Part shown: positions 47,621 through 59,143 of the stretch, in pieces
How the letters are laid out: each line of letters starts with the position of its first letter
How positions within the stretch are numbered: the stretch's first letter is position 1
DNA from: Hydractinia symbiolongicarpus
Taxonomy: Eukaryota; Cnidaria; Hydrozoa; Anthoathecata; Hydractiniidae
Reading direction: 5' to 3'
NCBI RefSeq assembly: GCF_029227915.1
Contig: NC_079877.1
Span: 21,971,851-22,035,850 of the forward strand
Length of the DNA: 64,000 nucleotides
Notes under the pieces: model-generated
Told to the model about the DNA's origin: nothing
The model's input: the letters and a program-made list of their open reading frames with translations, nothing else
Databases searched by the model: none
Program-made: the position numbers and the translations under genes

Positions 47621-47711
47621 GTCAGCGGATTTGATTTACAGCTGTGCATGTTTCCAAAACAAAATCTCACGCGCACGTGCTTCCCCTCTTTGCAACAATC
47701 AGTTTGCAGTC

Positions 47712-50700
47712 ATGTCAACCATATTGAAAGCTAAGAGAATATGTGACTCAAAAGTAGAGGTACGTTAGAGCAGCTAATTGTTCTTCATCTGATGTTCTCG
47801 TTGCAGTTTGTGCTCTTCCTTCTCTTGTCAACCCTGTACATTTCATGCATCACCTTTTCTGTTGACGCAAATCAATATATATAGAATACTTTTTTGTGCA
47901 ACTATGTACACTCACAAAAGTGTGTTTACAATATTGAAGTTCAATATTGTATACACACTATTTTAATGTTTTAAGGACAATTTCATAAATATCAGACCAT
48001 ATTTTGATGATTTTTGGACATTGGTATAAGTTGTTTTAAGTTTATCAGAAAATGTTTATAAAGAATAACTTAAAAAAACAATTTTATTTTAGACTTAGCA
48101 TTATAGCCAGAAGTTCCTGAATATGAAATCCCTGTTTCATAACAGCAAATATTAACATAGTTATTAACGTTTGTTTCAGGAACAATACATTGATAAAAAA
48201 TTAACAAGTGCAGAATTTTGAAATTGATAAAAAATGCTCTAAACTCCTTCTTTTTATAAGTTATGTATTTTGCTTTGAATATGACGTTTTTAGGAACTTT
48301 CTTAGCAATTTTGCATATTTTTTTTATTTCCAGGACACAAAATTGATAAAAATATAACGCTCTAAAGCTACAAAATTGTTAGGTTTTATCAGCTTGTGAC
48401 CCCAAAAATTAAAAACAGATAACTATTTTTTTGTAATTATTTTATATGAAAATACAGTTAACTGGTACATACTGAATATATATCCTATGTAGAGCATAAA
48501 TGTAATATTTCTTAACAAATCTGAATGAGGATATTTTTCTTTGTAAATACTCCATTTGCTAGTTATTTTGTTATCAAATCCTGTCCAGAAGCATTTCAAC
48601 ATAGTAAACATAGTATGGTAAACACACATAGCAAACATTGTCAACCATATGTGGCAGTAACCATTTATACACTCAATACTGAATGAGTCTAACATAACAG
48701 TCTAAAAAACTTAAAAAGGCAATAATAAAGTAGAGTTTGGTTATGTAAATTGTTAAGATTTTATCATTATATTACTCCTAAAATTGTTTTTAGGCATTAT
48801 TAAATAAGACTTGATATAATTTTAATGTTCTTTACAAAATACAGGACATTTATCTTATTGAAAAATGAGTATCATTATAACATTTTCGTTTGTTAAAAAT
48901 TTATCAGTATATTGTTCAAATACTCTGATAAATTTGTCCTAAATTTTTTTTTAATAAACATACCATTAAAGAGTGCTTTAAATAGAATAAGGAGATTGAT
49001 AACACAAGGATAACCAAAGAAATGATAAATTACTAACAACGTTACTTTTTTATCAAAATCATGTCCCACAACAGTTTTTTTATTATTTTGACCAACTTTT
49101 AAAGAACAAGCATCAAAGCATCCCTGAAAGTTTTAGCAACCTAGGCCTATTTATAAACAAATTATGAGGAAATTTTGCTTTTTTGCAATGTCCAAATTAG
49201 TGTCTCATATCTATGAACTTGTCCTTAAAGGGGAACTACACACAAAAATTATTTTTTGGCATATTGTCAAAAATGGGTGATATATTTCAAAAAATAAAAA
49301 GTGCAACTTAATTATGTCTGTTTTTACTTCAATACGAGCAATTTCTTTGTCAGCAATATGCCTTTTTTCAATGGGCTGCGTAAAAACAAGAAGACAGGAA
49401 ATAGTAACAAAAATGACGTTGCAAAGTGCAACACGTAGCAAACCGCAGCGAGAGGCCTCCAAGAAAGGACATAGAAAAGAAGAGGAGACATTACCATTTG
49501 TCGTAACTTATTTTTTAATAAATATAAACCAAAATAACTACGATTCATTGTTCATTCAAGCGATAGCAAATATTTGCTAGAGTTTTCTGCACTGAAAAGA
49601 CCCAGAGAAAGTAGTTGAAAGTAAATTTATGAACACATTAGTAAAACCAAATGTATGAAGTACATCCTAAAAGTATATACTAAAAAACAACAACAACTAA
49701 CAATATTTCTGAAATGAACAAACAGTCTTCATAAAAAACTTTGACGTTTTCAAACACTTCTCATTGTCCCTCTCCTGTTAGTAACAAGTTATAATTTTGA
49801 AAAAGGTTAAAAGAAATAAAATTGGATCTACGAAGGAGAACAGTAGCCTATCTTTTTTTATTAATTCTTTTGTGAGATGGACCTCACCTTGGAAAGTTTG
49901 CATATTAAAGGAGAAACAATTCAGGGGGTATGCATCCTTTTTTTAGTCTCCGAAGTAAATACAAAATTCGTTGGGACAGCACCAGGAGCAAGGAGTCTCT
50001 TTCGAGAAAACTTTATTTTTTGTTTTTAAGAAATCCAGATGAACTTTGTCTTTCCATCATATCCCTCTGGGAACTATTGTCAGTGAAGTGTTTTGAGCAG
50101 ATGTAAAAACCAGAATCTTTTGGTAAAGACCCTTCTCTTTTTTTTTATGAAGTTTGTTTTTCGATTTTTCTGAAGGTATCTTACAAAAACTAAGCTGTTT
50201 GTTAAACGTGGAGTGTACTTGTACAACCGAAAGCTGAGCAACTTGGCATATTTAGCATAAAATAGAAGAAATTGCTAGTAGCTATATAAGATATATTTTT
50301 TTCTAAACTATAAACAAATTAAAAATTTGTTGCTTTAATAAACCAGCGGCTGCATAGAATGGCGCTTTCTGCACTTTGCAACGTCATACATCATGTTTGT
50401 CCCAGTCTTTTTTTACAGCATTGGGGGTTGGGATTTCTACCCGTATTTTGGGGTGATAAGGTTTGTATTCTTGGCACTTGGAAGTCATATGAGACAGTAA
50501 AACTAGTTGAATTCGTTTTCTTATGGTAGTAGTAACAATATATCAAAGAATAATTTTTATATGTAGTTCCCCTTTAACTACTTTAAAGTGCAGAAACTTT
50601 TGCAAATTTTGGCTAAATTATGAAGATTCCTAGCTTTTTGTGTTTAACTTGTCCTTTTCTGTAGGCTGGAATTCAGTATTATCAAGTTAAATGGGAGTTA

Positions 50701-50811
50701 ACATGGGAACCTGCTGAAAAGTTGTCACACTATCAACATTTAATTGAGGATTTTTGGGACTATATAAACAACTGTCGATATGTCGGAGGAACTGGCCCCA
50801 AACCTAAAAAG
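47712..50811 (+). CDS. Chromodomain protein, first two coding exons
   Basis: Exon 1 (47712-47759) encodes MSTILKAKRICDSKVE and ends at a gtacgt donor; exon 2 (50665-50811) follows cttttctgtag and ends at gtattt, both at phase 0. Joined: AKRICDSKVEAGIQYYQVKW then ELTWEPAEKLSHYQHLIEDF, a chromodomain signature. Chromodomains read methyl-lysine on histones through an aromatic cage. Here the loop between VKW and TWEP is about six residues shorter than in HP1 or Polycomb, and the first aromatic (usual Y/F before V-E-K) is absent, so binding may differ. Later exons are unresolved: the only phase-0 candidate is VCGCGCGEK-stop after ctagttttcag near 60048. Intron 1 holds a transposon, and the sequence after exon 2 holds a Copia element. 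Confidence 0.75.
47770..49220 (+). other. Intron 1 of the chromodomain gene, left part
   Basis: AT-rich with no recognised element. The 90-codon minus frame at 48423-48695 has scattered Cys/Met/aromatic composition and no splice support. Confidence 0.5.
49229..50573. mobile_element. TTAA-flanked transposon (piggyBac/Kolobok-like), 1345 bp
   Basis: Ends AGGGGAACTACACACAAAAA and (right, complemented) AGGGGAACTACATATAAAAA, flanked by TTAA at 49225-49228 and 50574-50577. TTAA duplication is the hallmark of piggyBac and of Kolobok elements; the short TIR alone does not decide. A second internal inverted pair (atgacgttgcaaagtgca, about 49410 and 50370) lies near both ends. No transposase ORF: non-autonomous. 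Inserted in intron 1 of the chromodomain gene. Confidence 0.85.
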
Positions 50812-50958
50812 GTATTTTTCATTTTTTTAGCAGTAATGTTATTTAGAAATAATATAAAAAAAAGTTGACAAATATTAGTATGTGCTATATGTTAAAATGA
50901 AATATAACACTTACAGTTAGTTTGATCCTGTCCAACTAGATTGATACTTTGGTGATAC

Positions 50959-52682
50959 AGTACTGTGAAAAGGTTTGTTAACATTGTGGTTCGTGGTTAT
51001 TTCCTGTTACGCACGAACCACGATAGCCCACAATGCATATTTTTTTAACAATCGTGGACCTCATGATCATGTTTCGTGGACTACACGAACAAAAATTAAA
51101 CATTACACAGTGGCGTCCCAGGGAATTCCATGAGACGCGTGCGATCGCACGCGCACGCGCCCACACACGTGCAACAGCTATTCAGGCGTGTGATTCATCG
51201 CACGCGTTAATTACGCTCTTTACTCTCGTAAAATAAAAAAAATTAACAAAGGAATTATAAAAGTTGATTTTCTACAGCGTAGTTAATGTCACCGTTTAAG
51301 GCTATGCTTTAAGCATTTAACTATTAAAAACTGTATTCCAAAAATCAATCGTTTTACATCGACAGCTTCAACTGTATCATTAAAAACAGTTAATAACCAC
51401 TTTTGGTTAAATTAAATTTTTTTAAAAACGTTAATTAAACGCCGTGTTTTTTTCCCGTGTTTAAATTAAATGTGTTTTTTTCTGCCTGTGTGAAATTAAA
51501 TGTATGTTGAACATTTTAATTTAAAATTCCTAACTGTATAAAAGAACATAACATACTTGTTTTACTTTTAAAAATCTAAAGAACAACTTTAAATTTAAAA
51601 ACTTTAAACTATTCCAAACAAGCCGTCTCCCAAAATCTAACAATAAAACTTGAAACCTCAATAAATAAAAAATGACTCCCATTTTTACCATTTTTATAGA
51701 TAATAGATAACCCACGGAGAAAATATAACCCTGGGAACAAGGTTGGGGATAAATAGCACTACAAACAAAATGGCAGACCATTGCAGTAAGTGCAACGTGT
51801 GGCACGTGTCAGCGTCTCTTCGTCCACTGTTTAAATTTAATTATATGTTATTTACCTATTATAAATTACTTCCTACAACGAACTAAGGTGTTTTGTTAAT
51901 ATATTTAGCACTTTTACACCACTTAACACTCACGGGACTGATAAGAGTGAAATAAACCAGGAAAAAAATCGAAAAAACACACGCGCAAATTTTCTAAAAT
52001 AGATTTACGCGTGCGATGTGTAGCACACGTGTTGTTTTCTTCGTGGAATTCCCTGGCGTCCACGATAGATAACTTTTATTGTAAAACAACAAAGACCGTA
52101 TTTGTTCATCAATTAAATCAAAAACCAATGGCACAAAAATAAATCAACACTTATTGTTTTACTTCGTTGTCTTAAAGATAGCTAAATAATAGATTTTAAT
52201 CGTTCATGAATCAAAAAGCGATGTAAAAAACATTTCTACCGCCGCTTTTCGTTTTTAAACTTTTATAATGCGATCTAAAAAAACATTTCTATCGCCGTTT
52301 TTCGTTTATAAACTTTTAAAATGCGATCTAAAAAACATTTCTATCGTAAAAATACAATTGCGTCCATGACGAAAAAGTATACACCAAGCAAGAACTACGA
52401 ATATGCTTTTTTAACTTGATAAAACCTGAAACAAACAAATTAACTTTGGTCAAAGACTTTTTTAAAAAGAAAAACAATTAAATTATAATGGCTATAAAAA
52501 TCGTGGAGCTCGCGAAAATAATCGTGGGGCACACGTTCCTTCGTGGAGATAATAATATTAGCGTGGTGTCCACGATAGAATGTTGAAATGTTTGTTATAC
52601 ATAAAGACCACGATTTTATCCTGGTTCATGTGCGCCACGCTCGTTACACGAACACGATGTTAACAAACCTTTTCACAGTACT
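50959..52682. mobile_element. TIR DNA transposon in the Copia LTR, 1724 bp
   Basis: Perfect inverted ends AGTACTGTGAAAAGGTTTGT(TAACAT), 26 bp, flanked by a 4-bp ATAC duplication (50955-50958 / 52683-52686). The empty site is confirmed by the other LTR. Subterminal cgtggttcgtgg / ccacgatag repeats. No transposase ORF. Superfamily not assigned from ends alone. Confidence 0.9.
51119..52055. mobile_element. Second TIR element nested in the first, 937 bp
   Basis: Inverted ends CAGGGAATTCCA (left) and TGGAATTCCCTG (right), with GCGTCC duplicated at 51113-51118 and 52056-52061; removing it restores gtggcgtccacgatag, a phrase close to one found elsewhere in the host element (52562). Contains the 16-bp palindrome GCGTGCGATCGCACGC and CG-rich repeats near its left end. 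No transposase. A 6-bp duplication is unusual; hAT would be 8. Confidence 0.75.
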
Positions 52683-53156
52683 ATACTCCTGTTGATATAA
52701 ACTCAGCGTCCCATGCAGCTGTATTAGTTAAATAACTATTAATGAGAAGATACAACTATCAATCCCCCCTCTTTCTTTATTTGTGTCAACTCCATTGGCT
52801 GGTCATCTTCTTTATCATCTGCAATTATTCACTTGCAACATAAACTTGATATACATCGGTAAACCATGGTCGAAGGAGAAATGTAACATTCTGGATCGAA
52901 CCAATGAAATACTTTCTAGAACTGGATGTTTATCTATGTACAGTGGGGTCAGCAACATAATTATCTCCAAATCTTTGTGAACAAGTAAAAGATCAAAAAT
53001 CCAAAATGTTTGTCTATATACAGTAGGGTCAACAGCACATCCCCTTCAAGCTGGAATGGTGTGTGGAAGCTGGCCATTCTCAATAGCCTGTTTCAGTAGC
53101 TTCCAAGGTGCTCTACGTTTGGTGAGTGCATCACTGATTTGCATTGAACCTTCTAT

Positions 53157-54426
53157 TCATGTAACTTTAATGTCACCTTCTTCCACCATTTCTCTCAAGG
53201 CACAGTTTTCTAGTCTCAGACGTTTGTCTGATGGTTGCTTTGTCGAACCAAGTGCTTTGTATAATGAGAGACTGTTGGTTATAGCATAGACTTGAAGCTG
53301 TTGGTGTTTTAATAACAGATTACTGACCATGTTAGAAACGAAGAATGCCAATTCGCAGCCGTCACACATTGCTAATGTTTCAGCAGCCAATGCTGACCTT
53401 ACAACACGTTTGAGTCGAATAGAATTCCACGCTAGTGTGCAACATTGTTGGAACTTATCACACAGAAGAACTATCTGGCCACCTTGACTTCCAGCATTTG
53501 GTAAACTATTGAAGCTGCCATCTGCATACACTTGGATGTGAATTGAATTAAAATCAAGGCAGGGGAATGTCATGACTGATGGATTATTTTGGACTTTAGT
53601 GTTGACTTTGGTAGCATCAATGACATCTGTGAATGTAGCTTCTTTGATTCTCCCAGACAAGTATGAGACTTCAAAACTGATTTCAGGTTTGGACATACAT
53701 GATAGCCAGTTCAATTGACCAATGATGGATCTCAGTTCTCCTCTAACATTCTCATTAACAGGTGTATGTTTGTCCATTTTGGGGGGTAGCTCGATCTTTT
53801 TAATTGAGGATGCAAAGTTGTTTTGAGAGAGCGTTATAGAAAAGTCTTCATGTTGTTTCAGTTCAATTCCCAAATATTTAAATGCTGTGTGATGTTCAGT
53901 ACTAAACTTCAATACTTGTTCCAATGGCTGGATAACCTGTATACGAAAGGTTTTTGTGCCACTCCACATAATGTCATCCACATGACAAACAAGGATTCCA
54001 TGCAACGCATCACCAACACGCCAATAGAACAACCCATTGTCAAATGGACTAGGGGTAACACCTAATTTGATCAATTCTTGTCGGAGTCGCAGGTGTCCAT
54101 TTTATTGACGCTGTGATGGAAAGACAAAGTCAAACACTCTCTCTTGAGCAGGTGGGACTATCTGTCCCATAGTCTTGGGATTCTTGAAAGCCTTTCGCAA
54201 CTAGTCTGGCTTTTGTTGATGGTTTTTTGTCAATAACTTTAGGAGTGATTACCCAACGTACATTCATAAAATTTTGACCTTCATCTGTGACTTCTTCATA
54301 GACTTTCTGAGACTTCCACGACTGAAGCTCCCGTTGTTTGGCAAGTTCTATGTCAGTGTCAACTTGGGCAATGAGGATTTCTGATTGTAATACCTCTTGA
54401 TCGTTGTTGCCACGTTGTAACGTCAC
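53157..54426 (-). pseudogene. Copia reverse transcriptase and RNase H remnant
   Basis: N-terminal RT part (54426-54130) has SWKSQKVYEEV, VRWVITPKVID and TKARLVAKGFQE, then a stop after TCSRESV. The frame resumes at about 54090 in the thumb-side half (LRQELIKLG, HVDDI as the YVDD-like box). Sequence between motif A and the HVDD box is largely missing (deletion near 54095-54120). RNase H follows with VYADGSF, and LAAETLAMCDGCE, ending at 53157. Not functional. Confidence 0.9.
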
Positions 54427-55344
54427 TACTTAAATCAACTGATTGAAGTTCATCTTCGGGCGACTTAACATTCCATGAATACTTCCATTTTCCTGTCGAT
54501 TTTCCTGATCTGCTATGTAGGGATCCCTTTTTGCATGTATCGTCATTTTTGAGTTGATATTCCACGGTGTCGTTTTTACGCAAAGAATTTACATCAGGAC
54601 ATTTCTGGTTGTCAGATGATGCTTGTTGGACATCAAGAGATTGTTGTTGTTCAAAATCTGTGTCTAATGTTCTTGTGTTTGTCGCTGCTGAGACATGTAG
54701 CGATGCGGTCTATGCGTGTTTCTGGAGCAGATGCACGTGGTGTAGAAGGGGGTGTTGGTGGGATTGTTGGTGGAGTAATGGAAACATGATGTGGTTGTTC
54801 ATCAGAATCACTGTTGTCTTCGAGTGCTTGACTCTGTTTTTCTGGAGTACTTGGTGAACCAGATGTGACAGCATCTTCTTCTGATGATATATGATTTGAA
54901 TCATCTTGATCACAGATTGTAGAATCATTGTTTTGCACAGGGGGGATTTCGAGCTGGTCGTATGCTGCAAGGGTGTACTCTGATGTAATAGCCACCATGT
55001 TTGAGCAGTGTTTGCTGTCCATCTTTCCCTAAAACTGTAGCTGGTCCTCTCCATTTGGTTTCGTTGTTCTTCTTGTAGTAAACAATATCTCCAGTGAGAA
55101 TAACAACATCACTGTAGGTACGAGTATTGCTTGAAAGGGCACTGCGAAGTCGTTCTGATCTTTCATGGTGCATAGAGGCCTCTCTAGCGGCATGTAGACT
55201 ATTTAAATTCTGGCGAAGTATATCACTCGTTGGTATATCTGCAGTCAATGCTGGAAATTCATTATTCATAGCACTAGGGAGGCGTGGATTGCCTCCAATT
55301 GCCAGTTGATATAGACTGAAACCATGGCAATTGGTGAGGGAATT
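54427..55344 (-). pseudogene. Copia integrase C-terminal/linker region
   Basis: Minus strand between integrase core and RT. Contains ILTGDIVYYKKNNETKWRGP and VLGKDGQQTLLKHGGYYIRV, the integrase C-terminal SH3-like part, then an acidic Ser/Pro/Thr-rich linker (EEDAVTSGSPSTPEKQSQAL, PPTIPPTPPSTPRA). Several frame changes. Confidence 0.75.
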
Positions 55345-56444
55345 CTAGGCATTGACACACCAAGATAGGGCGATATAGAAATCACAGTCCGTATCTTCCA
55401 GAACTTTGTCCAGCATAGCGGATATAATTTGGTTATGACGCTCAACAAGGCCATTGGACCAAGGAGATTCAGCTCCAGTTGTTCTCACTTTGATGTTCAT
55501 TTGTTCACACATTTCCAGAAAGGATTCATTGATAAATTCACCACCATTATTAGATAGGAACTTATCTGTAGTGCCATAAACACTGATCCAGTTGGAGAAT
55601 ATCCCTTTTATGATGTGCTCAAGACCTTTGGAAGGAATTCTTACACAGGCTGAAAGACGTGTAGCATGGTCGATCATATGTCGCAGTATCTTTTGACGAT
55701 AGAATTTCAGATCCATGGCAACAGTGTCTATAAATTTGTTGGCTGATGGTAAACCAACAATGGGTCTGAGTGCAGCTCTGCCATACTGTTGACATGTTTG
55801 GCAATTTTTCGCAACAGCATGCAGCTCTTGCTCCAGCTCTTTATCATGTGCCCAGGGGTCGCCAGCTGATTTTACCAACTTGATGAGTTTGTGAACTGGT
55901 GCATTCGCAAACTGACGGTGTATCTTCAGTGCTTGGTTATGCTTTGATGTTGCTTCCTGAACAGATAAGACAATGTTTGGTTTGCATTTTGTATTAACCA
56001 TGGACAAGAGTTGTGTTTGTCTGGTAAGTGGAACTGTATAGTGACCACTCTTCGTCACATTGAGGTTCACAACAGTGTTAAATACTGACGCAGTATCATC
56101 TTTGAAGTCAATGGACATGTTTGCATTTTTCATAGCTTCTCGAGAAAGGAGTAGTGGAATGTCTTTTTCAACAATGTCAGTGGAAATACCTATTTCACGG
56201 AAACCAAGAAAGGCAGGTATGGTGGCTGTCTGGGTAGATGTGACTTCATTTCCATCTCCAAAGCGATAGACGTTGGAAACAGGTGATGTTTTAACCTGTT
56301 TAACGTCAGTTTCGGAAAGGTTTTCCAGGAAAGTGTTATACCAACTACGACCACAAACTGTTTTCGTAGCACCACTGTCAAGAACAGCAGCATTCCAAGA
56401 TTCTGCAACCAGTCCAGGAAGATGTTTTGGGTTGTCCTAATCAA
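55345..56444 (-). pseudogene. Copia protease and integrase core remnant
   Basis: Protease: AVLDSGATKTVCGRSWYN across 56410-56330 in broken frames (DSGA active site). Integrase (56133-55345): zinc-binding H...C-x2-C (NCQTCQQYG), core AMDLKFYRQKI (first Asp), FLSNNGGEFINES where the usual second catalytic Asp (SDNGG) is Asn, and WSNGLVERHNQ (Glu). The Asp-to-Asn change alone would inactivate it. Confidence 0.9.
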
Positions 56445-57348
56445 TTTGAAATAATATTATCTTATGATAAGTGTCATGTTCCTCAACTTGATGTAGGCTC
56501 GGATCACCTTCTTGCTCCTGGAAGTAAACATATTTATCGTTTTGATGTTTTTTATCACGGCAATCTGCAGCCCAATGATAAATTGATTCGCAAATTCTGC
56601 AACGACTGATTTGCCCAGTGCGTGATGGTGGGTTTTTGGAACTTGGCACAGAAGAGTATCTTTTCATCGGTTGTTGGTTGGTTTGTGTTCGTGTTTGAGG
56701 ATAGCATTGATAATCTTAATTACTATGTCTGCCAGCAAAGTATGTTGGATAACATCCGTCATTGTCAATGTTTTCATAAGTGACTTCATTAATTTCATGG
56801 ACTTGTAATGAATTGGAAGCTTGTGATAAACTTTCTTTATCTGGGAAAATTTTCTTAAGTTGGCCTTTCATGTTGATCAATGTAAGCTCTGTCACGGTAC
56901 CTTTGGCCAACTTTTTATCTTGCTTTGAGAGATTTGCTCATTTTAAGAGCTTGTAAGCAAGGAGATCTTTGGATATAGTGGTACCATGGCTCTGCAGTTT
57001 GAAATACAACTTTTCAAACTGGTGAATGTGTTCTTGAATGGAAGTTTCAGATGTGCGCTTGTAAGTGTCAAACTTATCCAGAGCTTCGAACTTCTCTAAT
57101 GTTGTGTCTTTCAAATAAAGTTAATCTAACTTTTCTAAAACATTTTCCAATCCATCATCGCTATTATTGTTTTCTAATTCAAGTTCAAGTACGGCTTCTT
57201 CAGCCGACCCATCTAATGTCAGTAATACGGCTGCTCCATGCTTCTTTTTCTCAAGTGTGGTGAATGAGGACCAGATATTCACTTTTTTTTTCCAATCACT
57301 ATATAATGAACTTTTAGACAACAAGGGAGGATTTTTGTTTGACGACAT
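56437..57348 (-). pseudogene. Copia gag remnant
   Basis: Begins MSSNKNPPLLSKSSLYSDWK (57348), interrupted by TAA at 57121 and further shifts, then LINMKGQLKKIFPDKESLSQ and a zinc knuckle CRICESIYHWAADC (C-x2-C-x4-H-x4-C) near 56590. Capsid-type retrotransposon gag with at least three frame breaks. Confidence 0.85.
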
Positions 57349-57407
57349 TTTGTATCCAAAAACCGTGTAACATCCAGTGTCGGGGATCTTGTTCCAGCTG
57401 CTACCAC

Positions 57408-57550
57408 TGTTAAATGAAATATAACACTTACAGTTAGTTTGATCCTGTCCAACTAGATTGATACTTTGGTGATACTTCTGTTGATATAAACTCAGCGTCC
57501 CATGCAGCTGTATTAGTTAGATAACTATTAATGAGAAGATACAACTATCA
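57408..57550 (-). repeat. Copia 5' LTR, intact
   Basis: 143 bp; minus strand starts TGATAGTTGTATC and ends ATTTAACA. Adjacent CTATA duplication at 57551-57555. Confidence 0.93.
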
Positions 57551-57555
57551 CTATA

Positions 57556-58490
57556 TGTTATTTGGTTTTTTTGAAACCAACTAATCTAAAAAAAACTGGA
57601 TATTTAGAGCAAAATCTAAAGAATGTACTTCAAAATCAATATGAATATTTTGCGTAATTATAATGTCATGTCTTTTTTTGAACCTACCTGGTACTGGTGA
57701 AGGTCCTATAAAATGACCTGCCTCTGTTTTTCACCAGCTTTTCTTAGAAGTGGATCATTAGTTTTTCCTGATTTTTCCACAAAGATGAGAGCAATAGACC
57801 AATAGAGCAATAGAGTTTTTTTAGAATGGTGAACTTATGTGCAAATGAGCAACAACAATTTTTTATGACATTTCTTAGGATTGAATTATTAGTTTTTTCT
57901 GCTTTTTTGCTCAATGACAGGGAACACTGGATTCTAATGTGATAAATCAGTTTTTTGAGAATTTTTTTTGGCTTAATAATAGCGGTTTCATGGAAAAAAT
58001 GATACGGTTTTTAAATCTTTCTGAGGGTCCATAGAAGTTTTATCTTAATTTATCTTTCCGCTAATTTTTTCATTGTATATCGATATTATTTCTCCTTAAA
58101 ACTCATTCTGATAGTGCTCTAAAAATCTAATAAATTTGGCTGAAATATGATTTGTAAATGAATTAATAAAATGTATACATAAAATCTTTAAAGGAGTGGT
58201 CCCACGAAAAATCAAAAAAAAAAAATTTCATCTTATTTTATCGGAAATGTTTTATTTATTATTATAAAAAACTTTTTTTAAAAAAAAAGTTCTTTTTTTT
58301 CTCTTATTCGGCCCTTTTTTACAATCCTGTTTAAATAGCTGTGACGTCATATTTGGCGAATGATTTTTTGTGTGTTAAGACAATTCAGCAAATAGAATGA
58401 TATTCTAGAGAATCCAATATCGTAATTTCATAATTAGAAATATTTATTTTATTTTCTATAATTATAATCACATATTATATATTATATATT
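57556..58490 (+). other. No gene recognised
   Basis: AT-rich sequence following the Copia element. 58190-58225 (tttaaaggagtggtcccacg) resembles a transposon terminus like that at 49229 but no matching right end was found. 58336-58368 (gctgtgacgtcatattt) faces a similar inverted phrase at 59255-59290. Confidence 0.4.
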
Positions 58491-58497
58491 TTTGTGT

Positions 58498-59143
58498 TTA
58501 TTCTTCCAAGTAAGGGACATAGACAACACCCTCTTCAGGGAAAACTTGTCTTATTTTCCACACAACGCGCAACGGTATAACTCGGCGATTGCCTTTTTCA
58601 AGTCGTTAGAAAATGAACCAAATGAATTGCTTGTAAGCAGCAAACCAAAAAGATTTGTTTGTAGGCGTGTCTTGCAGAAATTTCCCTCTTGTGTCGTGTA
58701 AGCATATTAAAATGAGACAAAGTTGCTTGAAATCCTCATTCTCAGTTATACATTTTATTCCAAAAAAACAACGGATATTTGTACGATACATATCATTATT
58801 ATTTGATATTTTAACCATACTTTTTATGTAGCTTAATCATATTTTAAAAAAATATGTTTAAGCACATAAACCTTGGAATTGTTTGTCTGTTAATGCATCC
58901 ACTTCCGTCCAACAAAGACAATCAATCTCCCTAGTTTCAGTCTTGCAGTTATCACACTTGCACCATTCGTTTCTCCCAACACAAAAATTTTCCCAATGTT
59001 TTACTAAAAATATCGTTTCTCTCTCAGTTACAATGTTTTTATTATCATCTTATTTAGTAGTCTCGAATTAAAAAAAGTTGCAGCCCTGTGCCTGTAAAAA
59101 GCTCATCAAAGGTTTCCATCTCATTATCACTGTCCTCACTCAT
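58498..59143 (-). pseudogene. P2X7-type Cys-rich domain protein, decayed
   Basis: Minus-strand pieces in order: MSEDSDNEMETFDELFTGTG (59143-59079); RNEWCKCDNCKTETREIDCL then CWTEVDALTDKQFQ (about 58990-58861), a zinc-binding C-x-C-x2-C...C-x-C pattern like the cytoplasmic ballast domain of P2X7; KCITENEDFKQLC, TPTNKSFWFAAYKQFIWFIF (58818-58609); and LEKGNRRVIPLRVVWKIRQV then FPEEGVVYVPYLEE to TAA at 58498. An in-frame TAA at 58606-58608 separates the last two. Stand-alone copies of this domain are known to be multiplied in cnidarian and fish genomes. No P2X channel part is present. Splice sites are unclear, and inverted gacgtca phrases outside suggest a mobile carrier. Confidence 0.7.

Larger units (their letters stand above)
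50890..52761 (-). repeat. Copia 3' LTR, split by an insertion
   Basis: 50890-50958 and 52687-52761 together equal the intact LTR at 57408-57550, apart from two substitutions and one indel. The intact copy shows the empty site (ggtgatacttctg) exactly. Confidence 0.93.
50890..57550 (-). mobile_element. Copia LTR retrotransposon, degenerate, minus strand
   Basis: Flanked by a CTATA duplication (50885-50889 / 57551-57555). LTRs of about 143 bp begin TG and end CA; the 5' LTR is 57408-57550, the 3' LTR spans 50890-52761 and is split by a transposon. Just inside the 5' LTR a TGGTAGCAGC primer-binding site resembles initiator-Met tRNA complement; just inside the 3' LTR is a polypurine tract (aaagaaagaggggggat, plus 52762-52778). 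Order gag, protease, integrase, RT, RNase H is that of Copia (Pseudoviridae). All reading frames carry stops or shifts and the RT has a deletion. LTRs differ by two substitutions and one indel, so insertion is fairly recent. Confidence 0.95.

Noticed and set aside
46395-47768. Arg/Phe/Tyr-rich ORFs on both strands
   Set aside because: They track the minisatellite arms of the foldback element.
48423-48695. 90-aa minus ORF in chromodomain intron 1
   Set aside because: No acceptor/donor and no recognisable domain; likely chance.
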